From assembly GCA_965220835.1 (NCBI GenBank), contig OZ244842.1, positions 3,906,001-3,970,000 of the forward strand: 64,000 bases of DNA. The letters are read 5' to 3'. The notes under the pieces were generated by a model. The model did no database searches and had not been told where the DNA came from. It saw only the letters and a program-made list of their open reading frames with translations. Positions 7,693 to 16,729 of this stretch are shown piece after piece (within the stretch, counting starts at the first letter, position 1; each line of letters begins with the position of its first letter). Both the position numbers and the translations under genes were made by a program. Origin of the DNA: Azophilus sp965220835. GTDB lineage: Bacteria; Pseudomonadota; Gammaproteobacteria; Pseudomonadales; Azotimanducaceae.

Positions 7693-9399
7693 ATGCAGCC
7701 CGGCGACGAGAATTGGCATTGCGCCGTGCAGGCGCCTTTGGAGGTGGCCAACGCGGGGGCGGTGTCTTGGGATGTGGAAACCGACTGGCTCATCGTCGGC
7801 TTCGGCGGTGCCGGAGCCGCGGCGGCGGTGGAGGGGCGGGAGCAGGGCCTTGAGGTCGTGGCCATCGACCAAGCCGAAGGCGGTGGCGCCACCCTGGCCA
7901 GCGGCGGCGTCTTCTATGGGGGTGGCGGCACGGCCGTGCAGCGCCAGTGCGGGGAGCAGGACAGCCCGGAGAACATGCTGGCCTACCTCAAGCTGGAGAC
8001 CCAGGGCGTGGTCAGCGATGCAACCTTGGAGCGCTTCTGCCGCGGCAGCGCAGCGGACGTGGATTGGCTGATGCGCCATGGGGTCAAGTTCGGCGGCCCG
8101 GTCTGGAAGCGCAAGACCTCCTATCCGAACGTCAAGTACTTCCTCTACCACCCGGACAACAGCCTGCTGCCTGCCGCCGCGAAGATCGCCAAGCCGGCGG
8201 CGAGAGGCCATCGGGGCATGGCCCGCAGGGGCAACAGCGCGGTCAATCTGGGCGGTGCGATCTACTCGCCGCTCAAGCGGGCCGCCCTGCAGGCGGGGGC
8301 CAGTCTTGAATGCAAGACTGAGGCTCGGCAACTTATCGTGGACCGCACCGGCGCCGTGATCGGCGTGCGGGCCCTGCAGCTGCCGGCCCGCTCCCCGGCC
8401 TATGCGGAACACAGCAAGCGCCTTGCCCGCGGCCACCGGCTGACCCAGCTCTACCCCTTCTTCCTGCCCGGCGCAAAGGCCGTGCACGCCATGGCCGGCA
8501 AGCACTTCGCCAAAGCCGTGGCCATCGAGAACGCCGAGCGCCAGTGGCGCACCTACCGGGCGCGCCGTGGCGTTTGCCTGAGTGCCGGGGGGTTCATTTT
8601 CAACCGGCCCATGGTCGAAGCGCACTGTCCCAGTTTCCGCGCCGGCATGCCGCTCGGCACCATGGGTGATGACGGCAGCGGCATCCGCTTGGGGCAGAGC
8701 GTCGGCGGTGCGGTGGACCGCATGGATCGGGCCACGGCTTGGCGCTTCATCAACCCACCCGCTGCTTGGGCCAAGGGCCTCATTGTCGATGGGCGGGGCC
8801 GTCGGTTCGTCAACGAGTGCGCTTACGGCGCCACAATCGGCGACGCCATGGTCGCGCAGGCGGGCGGCAAGGCCTGGCTGATCCTTGACTCGGCGTTGGT
8901 GCGCGAGTCCTGGGGGCAGATCGCGCCGGGCAAGGTGCTGCCATTCCAGCAGCAACTCGCGGCGCTCAACCTGCTGTTCGCCAAGCGCAAGGCGAGCAGC
9001 GTCGTGGCGTTGTGCCGCAAATTTGGATTTGATGAAGCGGTCCTGTCCGACACCTTGGCCCAGGCGGCACGCGCGGCCCGCGGCGAAGTTGAGGATGCGT
9101 TCGGCAAGCCCGCGGAGGACCGGTGCGAACTGCGCCCGCCGTTCCACGTGATCGACGTGTCCCTGGGCGCCAAGCTGCTGCCCTGCACGGTGCTTACCGT
9201 GGGCGGTTTGGTCGTCAACGAGGCGACCGGCCAGGTCAGAAGGGAAGATGGCCAGGAGATCAGCGGGCTCTATGCGGCGGGCCGCACAGCGGTGGGCATC
9301 CCCTCACACCTCTACGTCAGCGGGCTTTCAATCGCCGACTGCGTCTTTTCCGGACGGCGCGCAGCCCAGCACGCGGCGGGCGTTCAGGTCAGCCATTGA
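7693..9399 (+). CDS. FAD-dependent 3-ketosteroid-dehydrogenase-like flavoprotein
   Basis: 568 aa from the ATG at 7693; the open frame extends far upstream but that part is antisense to the receptor gene. The N-terminal Rossmann motif IVGFGGAGAAAAVEG binds FAD, and the C-terminal GLYAAGRTAVGIPSHLYVSGLS is the usual second FAD contact of fumarate-reductase/KstD-type flavoproteins. Such enzymes add or remove hydrogen across a C-C bond next to a ketone, for example 3-ketosteroid delta-1-dehydrogenases. The sequence GGGATLASGGVFYGGGG matches the substrate-side glycine loop of this group. It stands alone on the + strand, convergent with the SDR gene, overlapping it by 11 nt. The second homologue at 10194-11897 is closer to classical KstD. 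Which double bond it acts on is not known. Confidence 0.82.
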   Translation: MQPGDENWHCAVQAPLEVANAGAVSWDVETDWLIVGFGGAGAAAAVEGREQGLEVVAIDQAEGGGATLASGGVFYGGGGTAVQRQCGEQDSPENMLAYLKLETQGVVSDATLERFCRGSAADVDWLMRHGVKFGGPVWKRKTSYPNVKYFLYHPDNSLLPAAAKIAKPAARGHRGMARRGNSAVNLGGAIYSPLKRAALQAGASLECKTEARQLIVDRTGAVIGVRALQLPARSPAYAEHSKRLARGHRLTQLYPFFLPGAKAVHAMAGKHFAKAVAIENAERQWRTYRARRGVCLSAGGFIFNRPMVEAHCPSFRAGMPLGTMGDDGSGIRLGQSVGGAVDRMDRATAWRFINPPAAWAKGLIVDGRGRRFVNECAYGATIGDAMVAQAGGKAWLILDSALVRESWGQIAPGKVLPFQQQLAALNLLFAKRKASSVVALCRKFGFDEAVLSDTLAQAARAARGEVEDAFGKPAEDRCELRPPFHVIDVSLGAKLLPCTVLTVGGLVVNEATGQVRREDGQEISGLYAAGRTAVGIPSHLYVSGLSIADCVFSGRRAAQHAAGVQVSH

Positions 9400-10174
9400 A
9401 GCCTGGCAACCCGGGGAAGTAGTGGCCGGCAGTCATGCCGCCGTCCATGACCAGCTCGGTGCCGTTGCAGTAGCTCCCGGCATCTGAGGCCAGGTAGAGC
9501 ACGCCTTGGGCGATTTCCTCGGGCCGAGCCCCGCGCCGCATGGCCACGAAGTGGTGGCCTTGGTCGAATTCCTCTGCCGTTGAGCCGAACGGGTTGCTCA
9601 TTCGCGTGTTGACGCCGCCGGGATGCACGCTGTTCACGCGCACGCCCGCCGGGCCCAGCTCCAGCGCGGCGCTGCGGGTCAGGCCGCGTACCGCAAACTT
9701 GCTGGCGGCATAGGCGCCGGTGGCATTGTTGGGAGACATGCCCGACACCGAAGAGGTGTTGACGATCGCCCCCCGTCCGGCCGCCCGCATCACCTTGGCC
9801 ACCGCTCGAATGCCCAGGAAGACGCCGGTGACGTTGACCTCCAGCACCCGCCGGAACTCCTCGGGCGACAGGTCCTCAAGCAAGCCAAAGGCGAGAATGC
9901 CGGCGTTGTTGGCGAGTATTTCCAAGCTGCCATGGGCGGCGACCGTCTCCGCCACCAGCGCCTGCCAGCCGGATTCGTTGGTCACGTCAAGCACTGCGGC
10001 GCTCACTTGGCTGTGTGCCGCAGCGACCGCTTGCAAAGGCTCATCGTCAATGTCAACGGCCACCACATGACGGGCGTCGGCCTCCAAGAATGCCGCCACG
10101 ATGGCTTGGCCGATGCCGCGGGCGGCGCCGGTTACGATGGCGGTGCGGCCGCTGAGCGAGTAGGGGTTGGACAT
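9389..10174 (-). CDS. Classical short-chain dehydrogenase/reductase
   Basis: 261 aa, complete classical SDR: cofactor loop TGAARGIG near residue 16, NNAG motif, catalytic Ser in NTSSVSGMSP, Tyr-Lys in YAASK, and the C-terminal LVMDGGMTAG. The acidic residue in VAVDIDD after the second strand suggests NAD(H) preference. It should interconvert a hydroxyl and a ketone, as 3-alpha/20-beta-hydroxysteroid dehydrogenases do. It is the last gene of a minus-strand run that starts with TonB receptor 2 at 16473, lying 19 nt after the KstD-like gene. It therefore probably acts on the same substrate as that enzyme. Confidence 0.88.
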   Translation of the reverse strand: MSNPYSLSGRTAIVTGAARGIGQAIVAAFLEADARHVVAVDIDDEPLQAVAAAHSQVSAAVLDVTNESGWQALVAETVAAHGSLEILANNAGILAFGLLEDLSPEEFRRVLEVNVTGVFLGIRAVAKVMRAAGRGAIVNTSSVSGMSPNNATGAYAASKFAVRGLTRSAALELGPAGVRVNSVHPGGVNTRMSNPFGSTAEEFDQGHHFVAMRRGARPEEIAQGVLYLASDAGSYCNGTELVMDGGMTAGHYFPGLPGFNG

Positions 10175-10193
10175 CGGGCTTGCCCTCTGCGGA

Positions 10194-11897
10194 TCAACGG
10201 GCGGCGTCCATTTGCGCCAAGTGATGGGCCGCCAAGTAGCCGAACGTCATGGCCGGGCCCAAGGTCGCGCCGGCGCCGGGGTAGGCGCGGCCCATCACGG
10301 AGGCACTGGTGTTGCCGATGGCGTAGAGGCCAGCGATCGGCTCACCGGCGCGGTCCAGCGCTCGGCCGTGCTCATCGGTGACCACGCCGCCCTTGGTGCC
10401 GATGTCGCCGGGAAAGATCTTCAGCGCGTAGAACGGCGCTTGCGCCAACGGTCTGAGGCAGGGATTGGGTGCCTGGCGGGGATCGCCGTAGTAGCGGTCG
10501 TAGCCGTTCACGCCACGCTGGAAGTCCGGGTCTTCGCCTCGCGCTGCATGTTCGTTGAAGCGGGCCAGGGTGGCGGCAAGGACGTCGCCGTCCACTTCGA
10601 TGGCGGCCGCCAACTCAGCCAAGGTCTGGCCCTTGCGCAAGGCGTCCCAAAGGCTGGGCTTCACGGCGCCGTCGCGGCTTGGAGGGCCTGGCAGCATGGG
10701 GCCGACGGCGTACCGGGACCGGTACCACGCGTCAAAAATGAACCAGGACGGCGTGGTGGGGCAGTCCGGCGAATTGAGCCGCATCATCTCGCCACCGGCC
10801 GCGTGGTAGGAGGCGGATTCGTTCATGTAGCGCTTGCCGAGCCGGTTGACGATGATGCAGCCGGGCAGGGCGCGTTCGGCGAACATGGGCCGAGCCCGGT
10901 CTTCGTCGCTAAGACGGAAGGCCGGTGCCCACCAAGCGGCATCCATGAGATCCAAGGCGGCGCCCGCACGTTCGGCGGCTTGGATGGCGTCGCCGGTGTT
11001 GTTGCGTTGCGAGCCGGACCAGTTCGGGGACGTCGCAGTCTGAAAGCCGGCATGGCGCAGGCTGGCGTTGTGCTCGAAGCCGCCAGCGCCAAGCACGACG
11101 CCGCGGCGGGCGCGAATGGTGCGCCGTTCACCGGCCACCTCGACCTCAGCGCCGACCACCCGGCCCGCTTCGACGACCAGTTCCTTGAACGCCACGCCCA
11201 GTTTGACGGGCACCCCCCTGCCGTTCAGCGCCCGCCGCAGTTGGCCGAGCAGGGCGTTGCCGGCGGTCAGCCGGCGGTCTTTGGGCGTGCGCAGCCGTTG
11301 CGGGACGTCGAGCCAATAGCGCGCCATCACCTTGAGGATGCTCCACCACCAGCCGGGGCCGCGGGTCATGATGGGCCGGGCTTCGCTGATGGTCCAGTTG
11401 ACGCGGCCGAAGGCCTGGGCGCCGGGATGGATGGGCTGCAGGGCCTGGTAGTCTCCGCCCAATTGGCCGGCGCTCATGGGCCGGGTCTCATGGGATCGGT
11501 TTTGCTTGGCCCCCGCCAGGTCCATGTGGTAGTCGGCATAGTTGACGCATTGGAAGACCGGGCCGCCGTGGGCCTCCAGAAAGTCGAGCATTTTGCCGGC
11601 GTTGTCGATGTAGGCCCGAATCCGGGCCTCCGGCACTTCATCTCCCGTGAGCGCCTTGATGTAGGTGAACGCCTCCTCCGGGGTGTCCTCGAAACCCGCC
11701 TCGCGCATGTGCCGGCTGCAGGGAATCCATAGGGTGCCTCCGGAGGTGGCCGAGGTGCCGCCCCAGAGGTGGCTTTTTTCGATCACCAAGGGCTCGACGC
11801 CAAGCTCCGCAGCCACCAGGGCGGCGGTCAGCGCACCCGCACCCGAACCCACCACCAGTACGTCGGTGGTCCAGTCGCCTTGGGCCGCGTCCGTCAT
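10194..11897 (-). CDS. 3-ketosteroid delta-1-dehydrogenase-like FAD enzyme (KstD family)
   Basis: 567 aa. The FAD-binding start VLVVGSGAGALTAALVAAELG is followed by KSHLWGGTSATSGGTLWIP, a hallmark of KstD proteins. Towards the C-terminus, GDIGTKGGVVTDEHGRAL and GLYAIGNTSASVMGRAYPGAGATLGPAM are also typical of that family. KstD introduces a C1-C2 double bond in ring A of 3-ketosteroids, a step that with 9-alpha-hydroxylation by a Rieske oxygenase opens ring B. The neighbouring SDR (19 nt downstream) and amidohydrolase (21 nt upstream) are on the same strand. Assignment to the family is strong; a true steroid substrate is inferred, since related enzymes act on other cyclic ketones. Confidence 0.86.
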   Translation of the reverse strand: MTDAAQGDWTTDVLVVGSGAGALTAALVAAELGVEPLVIEKSHLWGGTSATSGGTLWIPCSRHMREAGFEDTPEEAFTYIKALTGDEVPEARIRAYIDNAGKMLDFLEAHGGPVFQCVNYADYHMDLAGAKQNRSHETRPMSAGQLGGDYQALQPIHPGAQAFGRVNWTISEARPIMTRGPGWWWSILKVMARYWLDVPQRLRTPKDRRLTAGNALLGQLRRALNGRGVPVKLGVAFKELVVEAGRVVGAEVEVAGERRTIRARRGVVLGAGGFEHNASLRHAGFQTATSPNWSGSQRNNTGDAIQAAERAGAALDLMDAAWWAPAFRLSDEDRARPMFAERALPGCIIVNRLGKRYMNESASYHAAGGEMMRLNSPDCPTTPSWFIFDAWYRSRYAVGPMLPGPPSRDGAVKPSLWDALRKGQTLAELAAAIEVDGDVLAATLARFNEHAARGEDPDFQRGVNGYDRYYGDPRQAPNPCLRPLAQAPFYALKIFPGDIGTKGGVVTDEHGRALDRAGEPIAGLYAIGNTSASVMGRAYPGAGATLGPAMTFGYLAAHHLAQMDAAR

Positions 11898-11918
11898 CGC
11901 CTCATCCGAACCCGTGGG

Positions 11919-13133
11919 TTAGGCGGCAAAATCCGTGCGGCGTGGCCCCACCCGCTCCGCCACTTGGCCCAGTTTGGCGGCATCGAAGCCGTAGAATTCG
12001 ATCGCGTTGCCGCCGAGCATGGCGGCGATGTCGTCGTCCGGCAGGCCCTTGAAGGTCTCGATCATCTTCGGGACGGTGTGCGGCCAAGTGCCCTCGGGAT
12101 GGGGGTAGTCGCTGCCCCACATGATCTGCGCCATGCCGATGTCATGGCGGATCTCGGCGTCGGACCGGGGCATGCAGGATGCGCCAATGGCGCAGTTGCG
12201 GCGGAAGTAGTCCGTGGGCGACATGGAAAGGTGGCTGCGGTAGTCGCCGAGCTTGGCGCTGAAGAAGGTGTCGTGGTAGTGGTGGTCGAGCATGCGCAGC
12301 AGCGGCGGCAGCATCCAGCCCTGCCCGGTTTCCGTGACGCTGGCCTTGAGCCTTGGGTAGCGTTCGAAAACCCCGCCCCAGAGCATGAAGATGATCGGCC
12401 GATAGGTCCAGAAGAACACCTCGGAGATGTAGATGCCGAGGCCGCCCGGGTAGCTGGCTTGGTCAGCCTCGGGAAAGCCCTTGCCGAAGAAGTGATCCAT
12501 GGGGGCGGCGCCCGAGTGGAAGCAAACCACCATGCCAAGATCCTCGCACGCTTCCCAGAACGGGTTGTAGCGCGGATGATGATAGGGTTCGAACTCGCCG
12601 GTGAGGATCAAGGGGATCATCATGCCGCCCAAGCCGCTTTCAGCGCCGAAGCGGACTTCCTCCACGGCTCGGTCGATGTCCCAAAGCAGCGGGCACACGG
12701 CCACCCCGAAGTGCCGCACCCGGTCGCGGGCGCAAAGTTCTGCCAGCCAGCGGTTGTGGGCGCGGGCGCCGGCCCATTGCAGGTCCGGCACGATGCCCTC
12801 CGTGGGCAGCGACAGGCCAGCGCCAAAGGGCGGCGCGTTCTGTTCGGTGATGCCGTCAGGGAAAATGATCTCGCCGGCGATGCCGTCGCCATCGAGCACT
12901 TCGAGGCGGTGCTGGTAGTCCCAAGCGCCGGATAGCTGCGCCTCGCGGCCGGCCCGCCACTTGTCGTTGGCCTCCTTGACCAGGAACACGCGTTCGGCCT
13001 TTTCGGTCATGGCCTGCTGGATGGGCAGCGCCATGTCGAAGACCTCCCGGTGCTGCGGATCCAGGTACGCCCGGTACTGCGTGGGCGGCAAGCCGGCGTG
13101 GCAGTCGGAGGAAACTACGGTGAAACGGTCCAT
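11919..13133 (-). CDS. Amidohydrolase-2 family metal-dependent hydrolase/decarboxylase
   Basis: 404 aa from the ATG at 13133. An upstream in-frame extension to 13232 would overlap the end of the preceding gene, so it was not used. The start MDRFTVVSSDCHAG carries an altered first metal motif (DCHAG), VCFHSGAAP supplies a later His, and WGSDYPHPEGTWP provides the conserved Asp near the C-terminus. This pattern belongs to the amidohydrolase-2 group (PF04909), which hydrolyses C-N or C-C bonds or decarboxylates with a TIM barrel and one metal ion. It sits 13 nt after the acetoacetate-decarboxylase-like gene in the receptor-2 operon. Similar proteins are frequent in steroid and aromatic degradation clusters; the reaction is unknown. 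Confidence 0.83.
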   Translation of the reverse strand: MDRFTVVSSDCHAGLPPTQYRAYLDPQHREVFDMALPIQQAMTEKAERVFLVKEANDKWRAGREAQLSGAWDYQHRLEVLDGDGIAGEIIFPDGITEQNAPPFGAGLSLPTEGIVPDLQWAGARAHNRWLAELCARDRVRHFGVAVCPLLWDIDRAVEEVRFGAESGLGGMMIPLILTGEFEPYHHPRYNPFWEACEDLGMVVCFHSGAAPMDHFFGKGFPEADQASYPGGLGIYISEVFFWTYRPIIFMLWGGVFERYPRLKASVTETGQGWMLPPLLRMLDHHYHDTFFSAKLGDYRSHLSMSPTDYFRRNCAIGASCMPRSDAEIRHDIGMAQIMWGSDYPHPEGTWPHTVPKMIETFKGLPDDDIAAMLGGNAIEFYGFDAAKLGQVAERVGPRRTDFAA

Positions 13134-13146
13134 GATTCCGGCCTCG

Positions 13147-13914
13147 TCAGGATTTCTTGGGGCCACCCATCTCCCCGGGAAAGCGGCTGCCGCCAATGGT
13201 GTCGGCGAACGGCCAGAAGGCCTCTTCATCAAGGGGCCCGGCCACAGTGATTTCCCGGGCCAGAAACTCCGGCCACCAGAGCCGGGCTTCCACTGGGCCG
13301 CAAACGGGCAGGGACTGGGCCAGGGGGTCCCAAGCGCTGTCCCGCAGGGTGAGTTCGCCCTCCAGCGCCTGCTGATAGGCGGTGCGGTACTTTGCGTAAA
13401 CCCGCACCACGTGGGGCGGATAGTCGTAGGTTTTCGGCTGCATGGTCAACGAGCGCGAGCACTTGATCCACCATTCGTTGACCTCGGTGACTTCACCCGG
13501 CTCATCGACGCCAGACACGGCGCCGCTGTACTCCAAATAGGTGTTGCGCTGATGCGAGACGCAGGCCTCAACCCGATCCATCAATCGAAAGTAGCGAATC
13601 TGGGCCAGGTACTTCGGCTGCCCCCAGTGTTCGCGGCTGATGTACACCGCCTGCTCCTGATCGATGGCGTAGCCCAGTGAGTACTCGCCCTCGATGCCGT
13701 CGTAGCTGGCGGTCACGTTCATCACCAAGCCGAGTTCGGGTTCGTTGCCGACCGGGAAGTTGTAGACGGTGAGGCGCGCCTCGGGCTGCTCGGTTGGGCT
13801 GATGCCTGGTGGCAGGAGCTGGCTCACCTGCGCTGGGTCGGTGGGATAGGCGATCTTCAACATTGGCCAATTGGCGTTGTCGCCTGGGATGCCTTGGGGC
13901 TCGGTGCCGCTCAT
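13147..13914 (-). CDS. Acetoacetate decarboxylase-like protein
   Basis: 255 aa with a strong Shine-Dalgarno (AAGGAGG, 8 nt before the ATG). The core segment YSLGYAIDQEQAVYISREHWGQPKYLAQIRY matches the ADC fold, with Lys in GQPK at the place of the Schiff-base lysine of acetoacetate decarboxylase. Members of this family decarboxylate beta-keto acids or act as related aldolase/dehydratase-like enzymes. It lies between receptor 2 (87 nt upstream) and the amidohydrolase (13 nt downstream), on the same strand. It may remove a carboxyl group from a ring-cleavage product, but this is inferred from position alone. Confidence 0.78.
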   Translation of the reverse strand: MSGTEPQGIPGDNANWPMLKIAYPTDPAQVSQLLPPGISPTEQPEARLTVYNFPVGNEPELGLVMNVTASYDGIEGEYSLGYAIDQEQAVYISREHWGQPKYLAQIRYFRLMDRVEACVSHQRNTYLEYSGAVSGVDEPGEVTEVNEWWIKCSRSLTMQPKTYDYPPHVVRVYAKYRTAYQQALEGELTLRDSAWDPLAQSLPVCGPVEARLWWPEFLAREITVAGPLDEEAFWPFADTIGGSRFPGEMGGPKKS

Positions 13915-13930
13915 GCTGCCTGCCTCCTTG

Positions 13931-13960
13931 ATTGTTGAAGTTGGGATTGTTGAAGTTGGC
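13931..13960. repeat. 15-bp tandem repeat, two copies
   Basis: Units at 13931-13945 and 13946-13960 (attgttgaagttgg plus one variable base) lie in the 87-bp spacer between TonB receptor 2 and the acetoacetate-decarboxylase-like gene, just upstream of the latter's ribosome binding site. Confidence 0.8.
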
Positions 13961-14001
13961 TTGACTTGGGCGGGCGATCTTGGATGACCCTTGACCCCGC
14001 G

Positions 14002-16473
14002 CTAATTTCCCATCTCGTACACTAGGTCGATGCCGTAGGTGCGTGGTTGGCCCCAGGTTGCCCCGGCGTAGCCGAGCGATGCGAAGTCGATTCCCCATTC
14101 GCGGTACTCCTCGTCCGCGAGGTTCTTGATCCACAGGGAGATGCGCAGGCTGCCGCCACCGAGGCCGATGTCGTTGAGGCTGGCGCGCGCATCCAGCAGC
14201 CAGCGCGATTTGGCGCTGTCATATTGGTTCTGAAAGGGATGGAAACGGGCCTTGCCAGTGTGGGTGGCGTCGAATCGCAGCGATAGGAAGCCAGCGGCCG
14301 TGGGCCTGAAGTCGTACTGCAGGCCGATGCTGGCGGTGGTCTCCGGCGCCCCTGCCGTGGTTGCATCGGCAATGTCCTCCTCTTGGTCGGTCGCTGGATT
14401 GCGGGCGACGTACTCATCGTAATCCGCATCAAGATAGCCAAAGTTGAAGTCGGCAATCAGGCCTTCGGCCAAAATGGCCACCGCATCGAGCTCGATGCCT
14501 TGGTAGGTGGCCTTGCCGGCATTGACCAAACGGGACGAGGCGCCGCCGCTGCCCGCCTCGAACTGCGCAATCTGCAAATCGTCGAATTTGTTGCGGAACA
14601 GTGCAAGGTTGGTGCGCACGCGCCCGCCCAACCACTCCGCCTTCAGGCCGGCATCGATGGCGCTGACTTCCTCCTCGTCAACCGCGAAGGCGAAGCCGGC
14701 AACGGACCCGGCTCGGGCGTTGAAGCCGCCGGCGTTGTAGCTTGTGGAGTGGGTGACATAGACGTGCAGATCCTCATTGACCGCGTAGTTCAGATTGAGC
14801 AGATAGCTCAGGTTGTCCCAGCTTTGGGCGTTCTCCAGCCGTTGGTCCAGCGAGGTGAGGCCCAAGTTCTCATTGAACAGGAAGGCGTCCTTCTCATCGT
14901 CGGTGTAGCGCAGCCCCCCGGTCAAGGACAACTGGTCGGTCAGTGCGTAGGTGAATTGCCCATAGAGGGCCCATGACTCGGAATCCTGGCCGTACACGAA
15001 GTCAACCAAGCCATTGAGGTTGGGATCGGCCCCCGGAACGGGCAACGGCAGGGGCAGCCGTTGCGACCCGACGCACACGGGGCCAACCCCGGGCACCGCA
15101 TTGCAGAACCCGGCGGCGCCGTAGGCGGCCCCAAGGTTCGGGTCCGCCGCCAGGAAGGCGATCGGCAGGCCGAAGGTCTGCGGGTTGTCCTGATAGACCT
15201 CCTCCTCGTAGTTGTAGTAGCCCAGCGTGTAGTTCAGGCGACCGTCCATCAGTTCGCCGAACACCTGCAGCTCGTGGGTGGTCATGTCCACGTAGCCTTC
15301 CACGATGCTGGCGTGGAATCCGGGGGTGGGCACCGCCATGCCGCCGCCGTAGAACAGGTCTCGGGCCACGTAGGCGCCGCCGTCGAGATCGCTGCCATTG
15401 TTGTACTGCTGGGTTTCGCGGTTGGCAAAGATGTACTTGATGGTCACGGCATCCAGATCGAGCGCTGCCGTAAACGTGTGCCCTTGCACTTCGAGATGGC
15501 TCAGGCCCGCATTGTCCAAGGCGAATTCTTCCCGGCGCTGGTCGGGGTCGCCAACGCCGGCCGCCATGGCCGCGAACAACTCGCCGCCCAAGGCCGCAAA
15601 GGGAAACGGCGTGGTGGTGAAGCCGTTGTACAGGCTGTCCTTCACCTTGACGATCTGGAAAGGTACGGGAACCGTCTCATTGTCGGTGTCGTCGTAGGCG
15701 TAGTCGAAGGTCAGTTGATCGTTCGGCTGCAAGCGCAGCGCCACCCGAAAGGCCCCGTTGTCTTCGCTGCCAAGATCGCTTTGCTGGCCGGGATAGGTGT
15801 TGTCGGCCCAGCCATCGGTCTTCTTGATGATGCCGGAGACCTTGGCGGACAGCATGTCGCCCACCTGGGGCAAGTCGATGGCGCCCATGTAGCGCTGATA
15901 GCCGTCGTTGCCGGCAGAAGCCTGCAGCTTCATCCCGAACTCGCCGCTTGGCTTGGCGGTGGTGATGTTCAAGGCGCCGCCGGTGCTGTTGCGCCCGAAC
16001 AGGGTGCCTTGGGGGCCGCGCAGCACTTCCATGCTCTCCAAGTCCACGAGGTCAAAGACGGCGCCAACCGTCTTGCTCAGGTAGGCGCCATCGATGTACA
16101 GGCCCGCCTTCGGGTCCACCAGCAGCGAGGTTTCGCCGCTGCCCACGCCGCGGATGCGCAAGCTGGTGTTGGCGCTGGAGGCCGGTTGCTTGAGGGTGGT
16201 GGTGTTGGGGGCCCGGCCGCTGAGGTCCGCCACGTTGAAGATGCCCAGATCTTCAATGCGCTGCTCGCTGAACACCGTAATGGCCACGGGCGTTTCCTGC
16301 AGCGCGGTCTCCCGACGTTGGGCGGTGACCACAATCTCCTCCAGCACGGCACTCTCTGGACTCGTGCCCTGAGCTTGATCCGGGCCTTGGGTGAGGCCCG
16401 TAGCCGGCAGCGCGACGCCTATTGGGACAGCCAGCGCCAAAAGCGCCATCAACCTCGTTTCTCGATGCGACAT
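14002..16473 (-). CDS. TonB-dependent outer-membrane receptor 2
   Basis: 823 aa, with AAGGAG about 8 nt before the ATG. A signal peptide (LMALLALAVPIGVALPATGL) precedes the plug, which starts LEEIVVTAQRRETALQETP and includes RIRGVGSGETSLLVDPKAGLYIDG and EVLRGPQGTLFGRNSTGGALN. The barrel ends with an aromatic strand (GIDLVYEMGN). It would take up a bulky substrate at the outer membrane with TonB energy. As first gene of a tight five-gene minus-strand run (receptor, ADC-like, amidohydrolase, KstD-like, SDR) it probably imports the molecule that the rest of the operon degrades. It is divergent from the Old-Yellow-Enzyme gene at 16730. Confidence 0.93.
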   Translation of the reverse strand: MSHRETRLMALLALAVPIGVALPATGLTQGPDQAQGTSPESAVLEEIVVTAQRRETALQETPVAITVFSEQRIEDLGIFNVADLSGRAPNTTTLKQPASSANTSLRIRGVGSGETSLLVDPKAGLYIDGAYLSKTVGAVFDLVDLESMEVLRGPQGTLFGRNSTGGALNITTAKPSGEFGMKLQASAGNDGYQRYMGAIDLPQVGDMLSAKVSGIIKKTDGWADNTYPGQQSDLGSEDNGAFRVALRLQPNDQLTFDYAYDDTDNETVPVPFQIVKVKDSLYNGFTTTPFPFAALGGELFAAMAAGVGDPDQRREEFALDNAGLSHLEVQGHTFTAALDLDAVTIKYIFANRETQQYNNGSDLDGGAYVARDLFYGGGMAVPTPGFHASIVEGYVDMTTHELQVFGELMDGRLNYTLGYYNYEEEVYQDNPQTFGLPIAFLAADPNLGAAYGAAGFCNAVPGVGPVCVGSQRLPLPLPVPGADPNLNGLVDFVYGQDSESWALYGQFTYALTDQLSLTGGLRYTDDEKDAFLFNENLGLTSLDQRLENAQSWDNLSYLLNLNYAVNEDLHVYVTHSTSYNAGGFNARAGSVAGFAFAVDEEEVSAIDAGLKAEWLGGRVRTNLALFRNKFDDLQIAQFEAGSGGASSRLVNAGKATYQGIELDAVAILAEGLIADFNFGYLDADYDEYVARNPATDQEEDIADATTAGAPETTASIGLQYDFRPTAAGFLSLRFDATHTGKARFHPFQNQYDSAKSRWLLDARASLNDIGLGGGSLRISLWIKNLADEEYREWGIDFASLGYAGATWGQPRTYGIDLVYEMGN

Positions 16474-16729
16474 TGGCTCTCTCCTTCCACTCGCCTCGTT
16501 AAGTTGCCCGATATCGTGGACCCTAACTCATTTGATTGCGGATTTGAATCTCCAAAAGCAAGTCTCTGCATTCTTTGCGTAAATTCACTGCGCAAAAAAA
16601 GAAGCCCGATGGAATAAGTGTCCCGAAGCTGCGCGTCGCGGCGGCGATGTCGCTACCCGACAAGCGTGGACCTTGCAACGCGGTGCGCCTTTGGGCGAAC
16701 CTTGAGCATCGCTCAAGCGACGTGCAGCC
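16474..16729. promoter_or_regulatory. Divergent control region of receptor 2 and the OYE gene, with an inverted repeat
   Basis: This 256-bp non-coding stretch must carry promoters for both strands. It contains TTTGCG-N11-CGCAAA (16574-16579 and 16591-16596), an interrupted palindrome of the kind used by dimeric repressors or LysR-type regulators. No regulator gene lies next to it. I see no convincing -35/-10 pair. Confidence 0.35.

Noticed and set aside
10167..11732. Long plus-strand open frame (521 aa) opposite the KstD-like gene
   Set aside because: It is antisense to a gene with FAD-binding motifs; composition is that of a shadow.
15061..16617. Long plus-strand open frame (518 aa) opposite TonB receptor 2
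   Set aside because: It is antisense to a well-supported receptor gene and shows no family motif.
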